Source: Vibrio tasmaniensis
GTDB taxonomy: Bacteria; Pseudomonadota; Gammaproteobacteria; Enterobacterales; Vibrionaceae
Direction of reading: 5' to 3'
Assembly: GCF_024347635.1 (NCBI RefSeq)
Contig: NZ_AP025510.1
Span: 1,984,001 to 2,048,000 of the forward strand
DNA length: 64,000 bases
Shown here: positions 25,993-34,382 of the stretch, piece after piece
Numbering within the stretch: position 1 is the first letter of the stretch
Layout: every line of letters begins with the position of its first letter
The notes under the pieces: generated by a model
Databases searched by the model: none
What the model saw: the letters and a program-made list of their open reading frames with translations, nothing else
Told to the model about the DNA's origin: nothing
Translations under genes and position numbers: made by a program

Positions 25993-28395
25993 ATGTTAGT
26001 ATTCGACTCCCAGTTTCAACAGGTTACTACATTGGATATTCAGCAAGGCTTTGTACTCACAAGACAGGCAAGAGACTTTTCAGGGCGCACACAAATCGAC
26101 TTGTGGTTAAGTACCCCTAAAGGCCCTAATCTACTGACCATTCAAAATGAAAAACCTGTATTTTTTGTCGCTCAATCTGATGTCGAAGCATGTCAGGTTA
26201 TCGCAGCGAAAGAGTCGATCGATTGCCAATTCAAGCCTCTCGAGCTGGTTACATTCGATCAAACTCCTCTCGCCGCATGTTACACCTCACTGTCGAGAAG
26301 TAGCTTTGGTTTAGCGCAAGCCTTTAACGGTGAAGAGATCCAAACCTTTGAAAGCGATATACGACTGGCCGATCGTTTCTTGATGGAACGCTTTATCAAA
26401 GGCAGCATCGAATTCACAGGCGCTATTACTCAAAAAAAACAGCACCTCAGAGTTTCGAACGCAAAGTGCCGAGCGGGCGATTACTTACCCAGTTTATCTG
26501 TGGTATCGCTTGATATTGAATGTTCAGAAAAAGGTGTGCTTTACTCCATCGGCCTAGACAGCCCAATGGATAGCCGAGTGATCATGGTCGGCGAACCACA
26601 AGAAGCAGACACCAATATCCAATGGGTTGCGAATGAGAAAGCGCTGCTTGAAGCCATGATTGCTTGGTTCTCCGAATTTGACCCCGACATCATCATTGGT
26701 TGGAATGTCATTGATTTCGACTTTAGGCTGCTGCACAAGCGTTCAGAATGGAACGAAGTGAAACTCAGTATTGGTCGCGACAATCAACCGAGCTTCTTTC
26801 GCAGCTCCGCACAAAATCAGCAGGGCTTCATTACCATTCCAGGGCGTGTTGTCTTGGATGGTATCGATATGCTTAAAACAGCAACCTACCATTTCCGTTC
26901 ATGGTCTCTTGAGTCCGTGTCACAAGAGTTGCTGGGCGAAGGTAAAGACATACATAATGTTCATGACCGCATGGATGAAATCAATCGAATGTTTAAGTTC
27001 GACAAGCCTTCGCTCGCCAAGTACAACCTTCAAGACTGCGTGCTAGTAAACCGCATCTTCGAACACACTCACCTACTCGACTTCGCGATTGAGCGCTCTC
27101 GATTAACTGGTGTAGAGCTGGATCGTGTTGGTGGCTCTGTTGCGGCTTTTACTAATTTATACATGCCTCAAATACACCGAGCAGGTTACGTCGCGCCTAA
27201 TTTAGAGCCGGAGAACTGGATTGCGAGCCCCGGTGGCTATGTAATGGATTCAATCCCCAACCTTTATGACTCTGTGTTAGTTCTCGATTTTAAGAGCCTA
27301 TACCCATCAATCATTCGCTCTTTCTTGATTGACCCCATGGGGCTGATTGAAGGGCTAAAGTTAGAGTTAGGCTCTGAAGAAGACCAAGCAGTAGCTGGGT
27401 TTCGTGGCGGTCAGTTCCACCGATCTAAGCACTTTCTACCAGAGATGATCGAAAACCTCTGGGCAGCGCGTGATGTCGCAAAGAAGAACAACGAAAAAGC
27501 GTTTTCTCAAGCGATTAAGATCATCATGAACTCTTTCTATGGCGTACTTGGTTCTTCTGGTTGTCGCTTCTTCGATACACGCTTGGCATCCTCAATCACC
27601 ATGCGCGGGCATGAGATCATGAAGCAAACCAAGCTTCTGATCGAAGATAAAGGCTATCAGGTGATTTATGGCGATACCGATTCAACCTTCGTGTCTCTGA
27701 ATGGCAGTTTTGAGCAAGAGCAAGCGGACGAAATTGGCCGCTCTCTCGTGACTTATATCAACGACTGGTGGACAAATCATCTCAAAGAGACCTACAACCT
27801 CACCTCAATACTTGAATTGGAATATGAGACTCACTATCGCAAGTTTCTGATGCCGACCATTCGAGGCTCAGAGACAGGATCGAAGAAACGTTATGCAGGC
27901 TTGATCAATCTAGGTGACAAAGAGAAGATCATCTTTAAAGGACTGGAGAGTGCACGAACCGATTGGACCCCCCTCGCACAGCAGTTTCAACAAACCCTGT
28001 ATGAGATGGTGTTTCACGACCAAGATCCAACCGACTATGTCAGACAGTTTGTTGATGAAACCTCTGCTGGCAAGCATGATGATTTATTGGTGTATCAAAA
28101 GCGCTTACGCCGTAAATTACACGAATACCAAAAGAACATTCCGCCACAGGTTCGCGCAGCTCGAATGGCCGATGAGATCAATGCTCAGCTAGGACGCCCT
28201 CTTCAATACCAAAATAAAGGACGTATTGAATATTTGATTACGCTGAGTGGCCCTGAGCCCAAAGAGCATTTGAAGAGTGGCATCGATTATCAACATTACA
28301 TCGATAAGCAGATTAAACCGGTCGCAGAAGCGATTCTGCCATTTATAGGATTAGATTTTGAAAGAGTCAGCGGCCAGCAGCTAGGTCTGTTCTAG
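25993..28395 (+). CDS. polB: DNA polymerase II
   Basis: An 800-residue family-B polymerase used in replication restart and some translesion synthesis. The 3'-5' exonuclease Exo I motif is in VVSLDIECSE, and Exo II in WNVIDFDFRLL. Polymerase motif A is DFKSLYPSII, motif C is YGDTDSTF with the two metal-binding aspartates, and KKRYAGL is motif KxY-like. E. coli Pol II is 783 residues. The gene stands alone and ends at a strong hairpin terminator shared with the convergent nucleotidyltransferase gene. Confidence 0.96.
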   Translation: MLVFDSQFQQVTTLDIQQGFVLTRQARDFSGRTQIDLWLSTPKGPNLLTIQNEKPVFFVAQSDVEACQVIAAKESIDCQFKPLELVTFDQTPLAACYTSLSRSSFGLAQAFNGEEIQTFESDIRLADRFLMERFIKGSIEFTGAITQKKQHLRVSNAKCRAGDYLPSLSVVSLDIECSEKGVLYSIGLDSPMDSRVIMVGEPQEADTNIQWVANEKALLEAMIAWFSEFDPDIIIGWNVIDFDFRLLHKRSEWNEVKLSIGRDNQPSFFRSSAQNQQGFITIPGRVVLDGIDMLKTATYHFRSWSLESVSQELLGEGKDIHNVHDRMDEINRMFKFDKPSLAKYNLQDCVLVNRIFEHTHLLDFAIERSRLTGVELDRVGGSVAAFTNLYMPQIHRAGYVAPNLEPENWIASPGGYVMDSIPNLYDSVLVLDFKSLYPSIIRSFLIDPMGLIEGLKLELGSEEDQAVAGFRGGQFHRSKHFLPEMIENLWAARDVAKKNNEKAFSQAIKIIMNSFYGVLGSSGCRFFDTRLASSITMRGHEIMKQTKLLIEDKGYQVIYGDTDSTFVSLNGSFEQEQADEIGRSLVTYINDWWTNHLKETYNLTSILELEYETHYRKFLMPTIRGSETGSKKRYAGLINLGDKEKIIFKGLESARTDWTPLAQQFQQTLYEMVFHDQDPTDYVRQFVDETSAGKHDDLLVYQKRLRRKLHEYQKNIPPQVRAARMADEINAQLGRPLQYQNKGRIEYLITLSGPEPKEHLKSGIDYQHYIDKQIKPVAEAILPFIGLDFERVSGQQLGLF

Positions 28396-28465
28396 ATTGA
28401 ATTATCTTTTCGAGGCGACATTAGACTCGAGATATCTATTAAAACTCGAACCAGACATCAAAACG

Positions 28466-28510
28466 AAAAAAGCAGAGGAGTGCTGTGTTACTCAGCCCGC
28501 TCTGCTTTTT
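28466..28510 (+). terminator. Bidirectional terminator after polB
   Basis: AGCAGAG pairs with CTCTGCT around a 22-base loop. A-run on the left and T-run on the right serve polB and the leftward nucleotidyltransferase. Confidence 0.8.
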
Positions 28511-28536
28511 AGTATTCATTGGGAGTTTACGAATCT

Positions 28537-29304
28537 CTACCCGATTCGAAACTCAGTTTTCTGATACTGCTTAACCAGCCATTCACCAAAGCCATCAAGA
28601 ATCCCTATCACCGAACGTTTGGGAATCGCACGCCCAGACAGCAAAATACCCAACCTTTGAATCTCAACTTCTTTCTCTGGGTGATATCTCAAGAACTGTT
28701 GACCGCACTCCATAGGCGCATCGAACCAGTTCTTGTCTCGGTACATGATCAAAGAGTAACTGGCTCGCAGAAGCTTCTTGGCAATAATCATCTGCGCGGC
28801 GACTTGTTGTTCTGGCGTTGTTGCTCGGGCAATCTTATTACGATAAACCGCTAACCAATTTTCTGCATCCATATTCCAGTGCTTAGCAATTTCCCAACTC
28901 GTTTCGAAATCACCATAGCAGTCTGATAAGTCTTCACCATGTACACACACAGCTAAATGCTTGAGCATGAAGCCCCATGTAAAGATGTTGTCGAAATCAA
29001 CTATTTCACTCACTAAGGTAGTTTTAATCGCCACTTGTGTGACCTGAGGGAAGCTCTTTTGGAAGCGCCATTTAATGGTATTCAGCAGTGTGGTTCGTTG
29101 ATCTGGGAAAGAACGATGGGTAACCACAACCACATCTAGATTCGAGCGACCGACAACGGCTTGCTTACGTGCCACACTGCCATAAACATAGACACTGTGC
29201 AGATTAGAACCTAACCCACCTTTTAGAAAGGTAATCAGATCGTTAACCACAGGTTGAAATTCAGGTTGAAATGGCTGTGTTGGGTCAATAACAGGTAGCT
29301 GCAT
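28537..29304 (-). CDS. Nucleotidyltransferase-domain protein with altered catalytic motif
   Basis: A 255-residue protein of the polymerase-beta nucleotidyltransferase superfamily, similar in outline to AadA-like enzymes: N-terminal domain with VYVYGSVARKQAVVGRSNLD near residues 38-57, then a helical C-terminal domain. The usual motif is GS-x(9-13)-(D/E)-h-(D/E); here the first acidic residue is Asn (codon AAT, confirmed on the DNA), leaving the second Asp. Activity may be weak, altered or lost. Start ATG 29304. No toxin or antitoxin partner adjoins. Substrate unknown. Confidence 0.7.
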   Translation of the reverse strand: MQLPVIDPTQPFQPEFQPVVNDLITFLKGGLGSNLHSVYVYGSVARKQAVVGRSNLDVVVVTHRSFPDQRTTLLNTIKWRFQKSFPQVTQVAIKTTLVSEIVDFDNIFTWGFMLKHLAVCVHGEDLSDCYGDFETSWEIAKHWNMDAENWLAVYRNKIARATTPEQQVAAQMIIAKKLLRASYSLIMYRDKNWFDAPMECGQQFLRYHPEKEVEIQRLGILLSGRAIPKRSVIGILDGFGEWLVKQYQKTEFRIG

Positions 29305-29441
29305 AGGTCGTTTCGGTAAATAAAATAATGATTTAACTGTCTCTCTATGATCGCTTAGGTGACTTTATGATTCAAGCTATTCCTATTTATAGCGTCTACG
29401 AGATATAATCACCGGATAGACCCAATAAGGACAAACACAAA

Positions 29442-30011
29442 ATGCCTAGAGCAAGTGAGATTAAAAAAGGTTTTGCGATCAATGTTGATGGCAAAACAGT
29501 ACTAGTTAAAGATATCGAAGTAACAACACCAGGTGGCCGTGGCGGTCAAAAGATTTACCGCTTCCGTGGTCACGATGTAGCAACTGGCGTTAAAACAGAA
29601 GTTCGTCACAAGGCTGACGAAATCGTTGAAACTATCGACGTAACTAAGCGTGCAGTAATGTTCTCTTACGTTGATGGCAACGAGTACATCTTCATGGATA
29701 ACGAAGATTACACACAATTCATCTTCAACGGTGAAATGATCGAAGACGAACTGCTGTTCATCAACGAAGATACGCAAGGTATGTACGCGATTCTTATCGA
29801 CGGTACTGCGGCGACTCTTGAACTACCAACTTCAGTTGAGCTAGTAATCGAAGAAACAGACCCTTCAATCAAAGGTGCATCTGCTTCAGCTCGTACTAAG
29901 CCAGCTCGTCTGTCTACAGGCCTGACTGTTCAAGTTCCTGAGTACATTGCAACTGGCGACAAAGTTGTTGTGAACACAGCTGAACGTAAATACATGAACC
30001 GCGCAAGCTAA
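29442..30011 (+). CDS. efpL: Elongation factor P-like protein EfpL (YeiP)
   Basis: A 189-residue EF-P paralogue: an N-terminal KOW-like domain followed by two OB-type domains (DYTQFIFNG to TVELVIEE-like, then the C-terminal VQVPEYIATGDKVVVNT). The tip loop in the region TTPGGRGGQK replaces the lysine modified in EF-P, and an Arg is present there, as in YeiP. EfpL helps ribosomes through proline-containing stall sites. No modification enzyme is needed. It is followed at 10 bases by the HI1450-family gene. Confidence 0.93.
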   Translation: MPRASEIKKGFAINVDGKTVLVKDIEVTTPGGRGGQKIYRFRGHDVATGVKTEVRHKADEIVETIDVTKRAVMFSYVDGNEYIFMDNEDYTQFIFNGEMIEDELLFINEDTQGMYAILIDGTAATLELPTSVELVIEETDPSIKGASASARTKPARLSTGLTVQVPEYIATGDKVVVNTAERKYMNRAS

Positions 30012-30021
30012 GATACTGATT

Positions 30022-30351
30022 ATGACCGAAGCTAACGACCTAATGTCTTACGACGACGCAATTGACACTGCATACGACATCTTTCTAGAGATGGCTGCTG
30101 ATAATCTTGAACCTGCAGACGTGATCCTATTCACGGCTCAGTTTGAAGATCGTGGCGCTGCAGAACTTGTTGAAACTGGTGACGATTGGGTTGAACATGT
30201 TGGCTTTGAAGTCGACAAAGAGATCTACGCTGAAGTACGCATTGGTCTTGTAAATGAAGCTGATGATGTCTTAGATGACGTATTCGCTCGTCTACTGATC
30301 AGCCGTGACCCTGAACACAAGTTCTGTCACATGTTGTGGAAACGCGACTAG
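30022..30351 (+). CDS. HI1450-family acidic protein (YciU-like)
   Basis: A 109-residue strongly acidic protein matching the HI1450/YciU (UPF0263) family, proposed to mimic double-stranded DNA. Asp and Glu are dense throughout, for example in MSYDDAIDTAYDIF. Only 10 bases separate it from efpL, so the pair is probably co-transcribed; a hairpin terminator follows. The DNA-mimic role is a published proposal from structure and is not demonstrated here. Confidence 0.85.
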   Translation: MTEANDLMSYDDAIDTAYDIFLEMAADNLEPADVILFTAQFEDRGAAELVETGDDWVEHVGFEVDKEIYAEVRIGLVNEADDVLDDVFARLLISRDPEHKFCHMLWKRD

Positions 30352-30360
30352 GCTCTTCTT

Positions 30361-30391
30361 AAATCAGCTCAGAGTACTGAGCTGATTTTCT
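30361..30391 (+). terminator. Terminator of efpL-yciU
   Basis: AAATCAGCTCAG and CTGAGCTGATTT form a 12-bp perfect stem with an AGTA loop, followed by T residues. Confidence 0.92.
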
Positions 30392-30440
30392 TACGACTTC
30401 ATAGCCTCATCACTTTACCAAACTGCAACTCTACAAAATT

Positions 30441-30932
30441 ATGACCAAAGCAAAGACAGATACCCTATCCAAAGGCTATGCCTGTGTTGGATTAGTAAAC
30501 CCCAAAACACCTGAAAATGTTGGCTCAGTAATGCGAGCTGCTGGTTGCTACGGAGCAAACTCTGTATTTTATACTGGCACCCGTTATGACCACGCTCGAC
30601 AATTTCATACCGACACCAAAGAAAAGCATCTTGAATTGCCTTTGATTGGTGTTGAAGCTCTTAAAGACATTATTCCTGTTGGCTGCGTGCCCATCGCGGT
30701 TGATTTGATAGAAGGCGCTAAGCCTTTGCCTGATTATAAGCACCCACCTCGTGCTTTTTATATCTTCGGCCCTGAAGATGGGACTCTGAAAAAAGAGATC
30801 ACCGACTTCTGTCGTGAAACCATCTACGTTCCGACTAATGGCTGCATGAACCTTGCTGCCGCGGTTAATGTTATTTTGTATGACCGCATGGCAAAGGGTG
30901 ACAACTTCTCGAATCATTTGAAAGTGACCTAA
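30441..30932 (+). CDS. SpoU/TrmH-family RNA methyltransferase
   Basis: A 163-residue SPOUT-fold methyltransferase without extra N-terminal domain. Motif 1 is NPKTPENVGSVMRAA near residues 20-34, motif 2 is FYIFGPEDGTL near 110, and motif 3 is PTNGCMNLAAAVNVILYD near 134-151; together they form the trefoil-knot SAM pocket. Members methylate 2'-O of tRNA or rRNA. The exact target cannot be assigned. Monocistronic; a tandem-repeat array follows. Confidence 0.85.
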   Translation: MTKAKTDTLSKGYACVGLVNPKTPENVGSVMRAAGCYGANSVFYTGTRYDHARQFHTDTKEKHLELPLIGVEALKDIIPVGCVPIAVDLIEGAKPLPDYKHPPRAFYIFGPEDGTLKKEITDFCRETIYVPTNGCMNLAAAVNVILYDRMAKGDNFSNHLKVT

Positions 30933-31009
30933 ACCAATCGTAATAAATAACTAGCGTAGTAAATAACTAGTCAGCCGAGTTGGTTGAGCGCTTCTATCTA
31001 GTTATTCAC

Positions 31010-31092
31010 TTCTACTTGGTTAATCGTTTCTACTTGGTTAATCGTTTCTACTTGGTTAATCGTTTCTACTTGGTTAATCGTTTCTACTTGGT
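31010..31092. repeat. Tandem array of an 18-bp unit, 4.6 copies
   Basis: Four exact copies of TTCTACTTGGTTAATCGT run head to tail and an 11-base partial copy follows. Degenerate relatives of the unit lie on either side. It sits between the RNA methyltransferase and the rluB terminator. Confidence 0.97.
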
Positions 31093-31133
31093 AAGCACTT
31101 CTACATGATTTGAACTGCGCCATATTCAAGACG

Positions 31134-31164
31134 AAAAAAAACCTGCTAAGTTAGCAGGTTTTTT
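31134..31164 (-). terminator. Terminator of rluB
   Basis: ACCTGCTAA / TTAGCAGGT stem with a one-base loop, flanked by an A-run and a T-run, usable both ways. Confidence 0.9.
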
Positions 31165-31216
31165 AGTATTCGAAACGCTGGATTAAGCTTAAGAACTGTA
31201 GCAACTACTGGTGTAA

Positions 31217-32245
31217 TTACTTACGTGATCTTGGCTTAGCCGGTTTAGCCGGGCGTCCGTTGTTCAGTTTAGGCTTTTTGGTAGACTGAGGTTTACCATT
31301 TGCCGCTGGAGCGCTACGACCTGAATCAGGTGTTGTTGTACCGCGAGTTGCAGGCTTCTTACGCTTAGTCTGATTGCTACGGCCTTTAGGAGCATTTGCA
31401 CGCTCTTCGTGACGCTTAACAGCACGACGAATTTTCTGGCTGCGAGAACGCTCACGCTTACGAGAAGTGTTTGCAGGATCAAGATCCAACAGCGTCTCTT
31501 TTTCTGGCTGAAGTTCAACAAGCTCACGCAAGTAGTTTACTTCTTGAAGATCTAGCTCTTTCCAACCGCCACGAGGCAGTTTCTTATCAAGGTAGATATC
31601 ACCGTAACGTACACGTTTCAGACGGCTTACTGTTGTTTCTTGTGATTCCCAAAGACGACGAACCTCACGGTTACGACCTTCGTTAATTGCTACGTAGAAA
31701 GTATGGTTCATACCTTCACCGCCAGCGTAAACCACATCTTCGAAACGAGCCATACCATCTTCAAGTTGAACGCCACGAGTCACGTTCTTAACTTTTTGCT
31801 CAGTTACTTCACCAAATACACGTACTAGGTACTCACGCTCAACCTGACGGCTTGGGTGCATTAGGCGGTTTGCTAGTTCACCATCGGTTGTGAACAACAG
31901 CAGGCCTGATGTGTTTGCATCAAGACGACCAACTGAAATCCAACGAGAACCACGGATCTTAGGTAGACGATCAAAAACAGTACGGCGACCTTCAGGATCG
32001 TGACGAGTACAAAGCTCACCTTCAGGTTTGTAGTAAGCAAGTACACGACAAACCACTTCTTCAGAGGCTTTGCCTGTAATTGTGTGGCCATCGATACGGA
32101 TCACTGAGTTCTCGTCTTCAAGACGCTCACCCAATTTCGCAACTTGACCGTTAACACTTACACGACCAGATTTGATTAAACCTTCTAGTTCACGACGAGA
32201 ACCGTGACCAGCTCGCGCTAAAACCTTCTGTAATTTTTCGCTCAT
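31217..32245 (-). CDS. rluB: 23S rRNA pseudouridine(2605) synthase
   Basis: A 342-residue pseudouridine synthase. An S4 RNA-binding domain is N-terminal ([17 protein letters not shown]), followed by the RsuA/RluB catalytic domain with the catalytic Asp in [16 protein letters not shown] near residue 108. The last 85 or so residues are a basic, low-complexity tail rich in Lys, Arg, Pro and Ser, as in enteric RluB. E. coli keeps rluB in the same region as yciO and rnm beside trp. The start ATG is at 32245. Confidence 0.95.
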   Translation of the reverse strand: MSEKLQKVLARAGHGSRRELEGLIKSGRVSVNGQVAKLGERLEDENSVIRIDGHTITGKASEEVVCRVLAYYKPEGELCTRHDPEGRRTVFDRLPKIRGSRWISVGRLDANTSGLLLFTTDGELANRLMHPSRQVEREYLVRVFGEVTEQKVKNVTRGVQLEDGMARFEDVVYAGGEGMNHTFYVAINEGRNREVRRLWESQETTVSRLKRVRYGDIYLDKKLPRGGWKELDLQEVNYLRELVELQPEKETLLDLDPANTSRKRERSRSQKIRRAVKRHEERANAPKGRSNQTKRKKPATRGTTTPDSGRSAPAANGKPQSTKKPKLNNGRPAKPAKPRSRK

Positions 32246-32404
32246 TTACTCTTTTCTACCTAATTGTCGTCTTCACAGACGTCGAATGAATTTTTCGCGA
32301 CCAAATCGCGGTCGCGTATTATCGCAAATAACCTGCCAAAAAGCACTTGTTATTTACTCTGGCAGGTTTGCTGTTTCGTTACAGACTGTTAATCAGTAAC
32401 GCTA

Positions 32405-33025
32405 TTATTCAAACGGCGCTGGATCACCGGCACCACGACGTAAAACAACGGCGTCATCGTCACTGAAGTCAATAACCGTAGTAGGTTGCTCACCTAAGTA
32501 GCCGCCATTCAAAATGACATCAACCGCATGCTCTAAGCTGTCACGAATTTCTTCAGGATCTGATTCAGTTGTCTCGTTACCCGGAAGAATCAGAGACGTC
32601 GACATCAATGGCTCGCCCATTGCTTCTAGAAGGTCTAGGGCAATTTTGTTGTCTGGTACACGAATACCGATCGTTTTACGTTTCGCGTTCATCAAACGCT
32701 TCGGCACTTCTTTGGTTGCTTTGAAAATAAACGTGTAAGCACCGGGCGTGTGCGCCTTAAGCAGACGGAAAGCCACATTATCTACTCGCGCATACAGTGA
32801 CAACTCAGAAAGGTCACGGCATAACAAAGTGAAATTGTGCTTATCATCGATTCGACGAATTTTACAGATGCGTTCGAGTGCTTGTTTATTCTCAAGCTGA
32901 CAACCCAGTGCATAACCTGAATCTGTTGGATAAACCACAACGCCGCCATTGCGAATGATCGCAACCGCTTGAGTAATTAAGCGTGCTTGTGGGTTATCTG
33001 GGTGTACATAAAAAAACTGGCTCAT
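32405..33025 (-). CDS. yciO: YciO-like YrdC-domain protein
   Basis: A 206-residue YrdC/Sua5-family protein, with GGVVVYPTDSGYALGC near residues 28-43 and the substrate-loop KIRRIDDKHNFTLL. The family includes TsaC, which makes threonylcarbamoyl-AMP for tRNA t6A; YciO is a paralogue whose cellular role is not settled. Its lineage position (between rnm and rluB) matches E. coli YciO. ATG at 33025. Confidence 0.9.
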   Translation of the reverse strand: MSQFFYVHPDNPQARLITQAVAIIRNGGVVVYPTDSGYALGCQLENKQALERICKIRRIDDKHNFTLLCRDLSELSLYARVDNVAFRLLKAHTPGAYTFIFKATKEVPKRLMNAKRKTIGIRVPDNKIALDLLEAMGEPLMSTSLILPGNETTESDPEEIRDSLEHAVDVILNGGYLGEQPTTVIDFSDDDAVVLRRGAGDPAPFE

Positions 33026-33080
33026 TGTTGATCCTCGTTATCGAATCTCTCGACTCTATCATCAGAAGGAGCTGGCTCAC

Positions 33081-33950
33081 CTAAATACTGTCATCGGTAT
33101 CAGATGGTGAAACCGTTTGAAACTCCCAATCTTTCCATACTTCTTCGACCCCAGAAGGTAGCCAGAGATTACGTCCAAGTTCCATCCATGGGGATGGGTA
33201 ATGGAAGTCGCTGCCTTGGGAGGCTAATAGTTTGTATTGTATAGCATAATCCGCAAGTGTGCGTCTTTCTTGTTGCGCTTGCTGAGGTTGAGCCACTTCC
33301 ATGGCGTCACCATTTGCTTCAACAAATGCAGCGAGCAGACGTTTAACCCACTTGGCTGTAAGGCCATATCGCGCAGGGTGAGCTAATACCGCTTGACCAC
33401 CAGCCGCATGAATAGCCGTTACAGCATCACTCATTGAGCACCATGTTGGCGGCACATAACCTGGATTGTTGCGCGTAAGAAACTTTTTAAACACCTGCTG
33501 CATGGTTTTCGCGTAGCCATTGTCGACTAACCATTTCGCAAAGTGTGCTCGAGTAATTGGTGCATCACCTGCAATCAACTTAACCTCTTCTAACACACCT
33601 TCACGGGTCGCTTTCTCAAGACGTTGAGCAATCATCTCTGCACGTCCGACACGGTGTTGCTTCTGTTGTTCAATTAACGCTTTCAATTCTGGTGATTCAG
33701 GATCGACGTTTAACCCAACAATATGGATATCTTTGTTTTGCCAAACGGTTGAGATCTCGATGCCGTTAATCAACTGAATAGGAAGATTGTTATCAGCAAT
33801 ATAGCTGCGTGCTTCAGCAAGCCCATCAGTCGTGTCATGATCTGTAATCGCTAGCGCTTCGATGTTAAAGCCAAGCGCTCGGTCAATTAGCTCAGGTGGA
33901 GTAAGTCGGCCATCTGAGGCTGTTGTATGACTATGTAGATCAATTCTCAT
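33081..33950 (-). CDS. rnm: RNase AM, PHP-domain 5'-3' exoribonuclease (YciV/TrpH)
   Basis: A 289-residue PHP phosphoesterase. Metal-binding motif 1 is [13 protein letters not shown] at the N-terminus, motif 2 is ITDHDT near residue 38, and the C-terminal HF region is SQGSDFHYP. In E. coli, RNase AM trims 5' ends of rRNA precursors and degrades short RNAs. Start at ATG 33950, which places the HSH motif at residues 6-8 as in homologues; ORF starts up to 34013 run into the trp promoter. Divergent from the trp operon, as in E. coli. Confidence 0.93.
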   Translation of the reverse strand: MRIDLHSHTTASDGRLTPPELIDRALGFNIEALAITDHDTTDGLAEARSYIADNNLPIQLINGIEISTVWQNKDIHIVGLNVDPESPELKALIEQQKQHRVGRAEMIAQRLEKATREGVLEEVKLIAGDAPITRAHFAKWLVDNGYAKTMQQVFKKFLTRNNPGYVPPTWCSMSDAVTAIHAAGGQAVLAHPARYGLTAKWVKRLLAAFVEANGDAMEVAQPQQAQQERRTLADYAIQYKLLASQGSDFHYPSPWMELGRNLWLPSGVEEVWKDWEFQTVSPSDTDDSI

Positions 33951-34002
33951 ATATTCTTTTTCATTGTTTTCAATTTTTATCGTTATATTTGTGTCAATAC
34001 AC

Positions 34003-34031
34003 TTGACCCGCAAGCGGAAAACTAGTTAACT
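34003..34031 (+). promoter_or_regulatory. trp operon promoter
   Basis: TTGACC (34003-34008) and TTAACT (34026-34031) are separated by 17 bases. The -10 is identical to that of the E. coli trp promoter and the -35 differs at one base. The start of transcription would fall about 34038, some 33 bases before the leader peptide. Confidence 0.85.
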
Positions 34032-34034
34032 AGT
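34021..34034 (+). promoter_or_regulatory. TrpR operator
   Basis: ACTAGTTAACTAGT is a perfect 14-bp palindrome matching the E. coli trp operator core, extended on the right by AC. It overlaps the -10 hexamer, so tryptophan-loaded TrpR would block the polymerase. Confidence 0.92.
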
Positions 34035-34070
34035 ACACAAATACGAAGTGTCACATTTGATAGGTTCACC

Positions 34071-34196
34071 ATGTTACAAGAATTTAACCAAAACCATAAA
34101 GATAAAGTTTTAGAACTTTCTTCAGTAGAAGCAAGTTCAGAGCTTAATTGGTGGCGCACTTGGACAAGTTCTTGGTGGGCTAACGTGTACTTCTAA
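34071..34196 (+). CDS. trpL: trp operon leader peptide
   Basis: A 41-codon ORF whose residues 27-36 are WWRTWTSSWW, five tryptophans in ten codons, which makes it an unmistakable attenuator sensor. It is longer than the 14-residue E. coli leader, with a non-Trp N-terminal half (MLQEFNQNHK to SSELN). AGG stands seven bases before the ATG. Ribosome stalling at the Trp codons when charged tRNA-Trp is scarce would decide between antiterminator and terminator in the RNA downstream. Confidence 0.95.
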   Translation: MLQEFNQNHKDKVLELSSVEASSELNWWRTWTSSWWANVYF

Positions 34197-34255
34197 TTAA
34201 ACATTTTGTTTATAAAAAAGTTATCACTAAGCCCGCTTTCATAGCGGGCTTTTTA
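34175..34255 (+). terminator. trp attenuator (antiterminator and terminator)
   Basis: Terminator: GCCCGCT / AGCGGGC (34231-34247) with a TTCAT loop and a T-run. Antiterminator: GTGGGCT (34175-34181) can pair with AGCCCGC (34230-34236) through seven pairs including one G-U, which would break the terminator. The upstream arm overlaps the last two Trp codons. The pairing is read by eye, without energy calculation. Confidence 0.85.
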
Positions 34256-34382
34256 ATTTGTCGAACATCTCACATTCAACTGACTAACAAATCAACGAAT
34301 TGACCATATTCTAGATTGGGTGAAAGGTATCTTTATGCGACTATGTACGGCAGGAAATTTAAAGAATCATAAAGGAGGTCTT

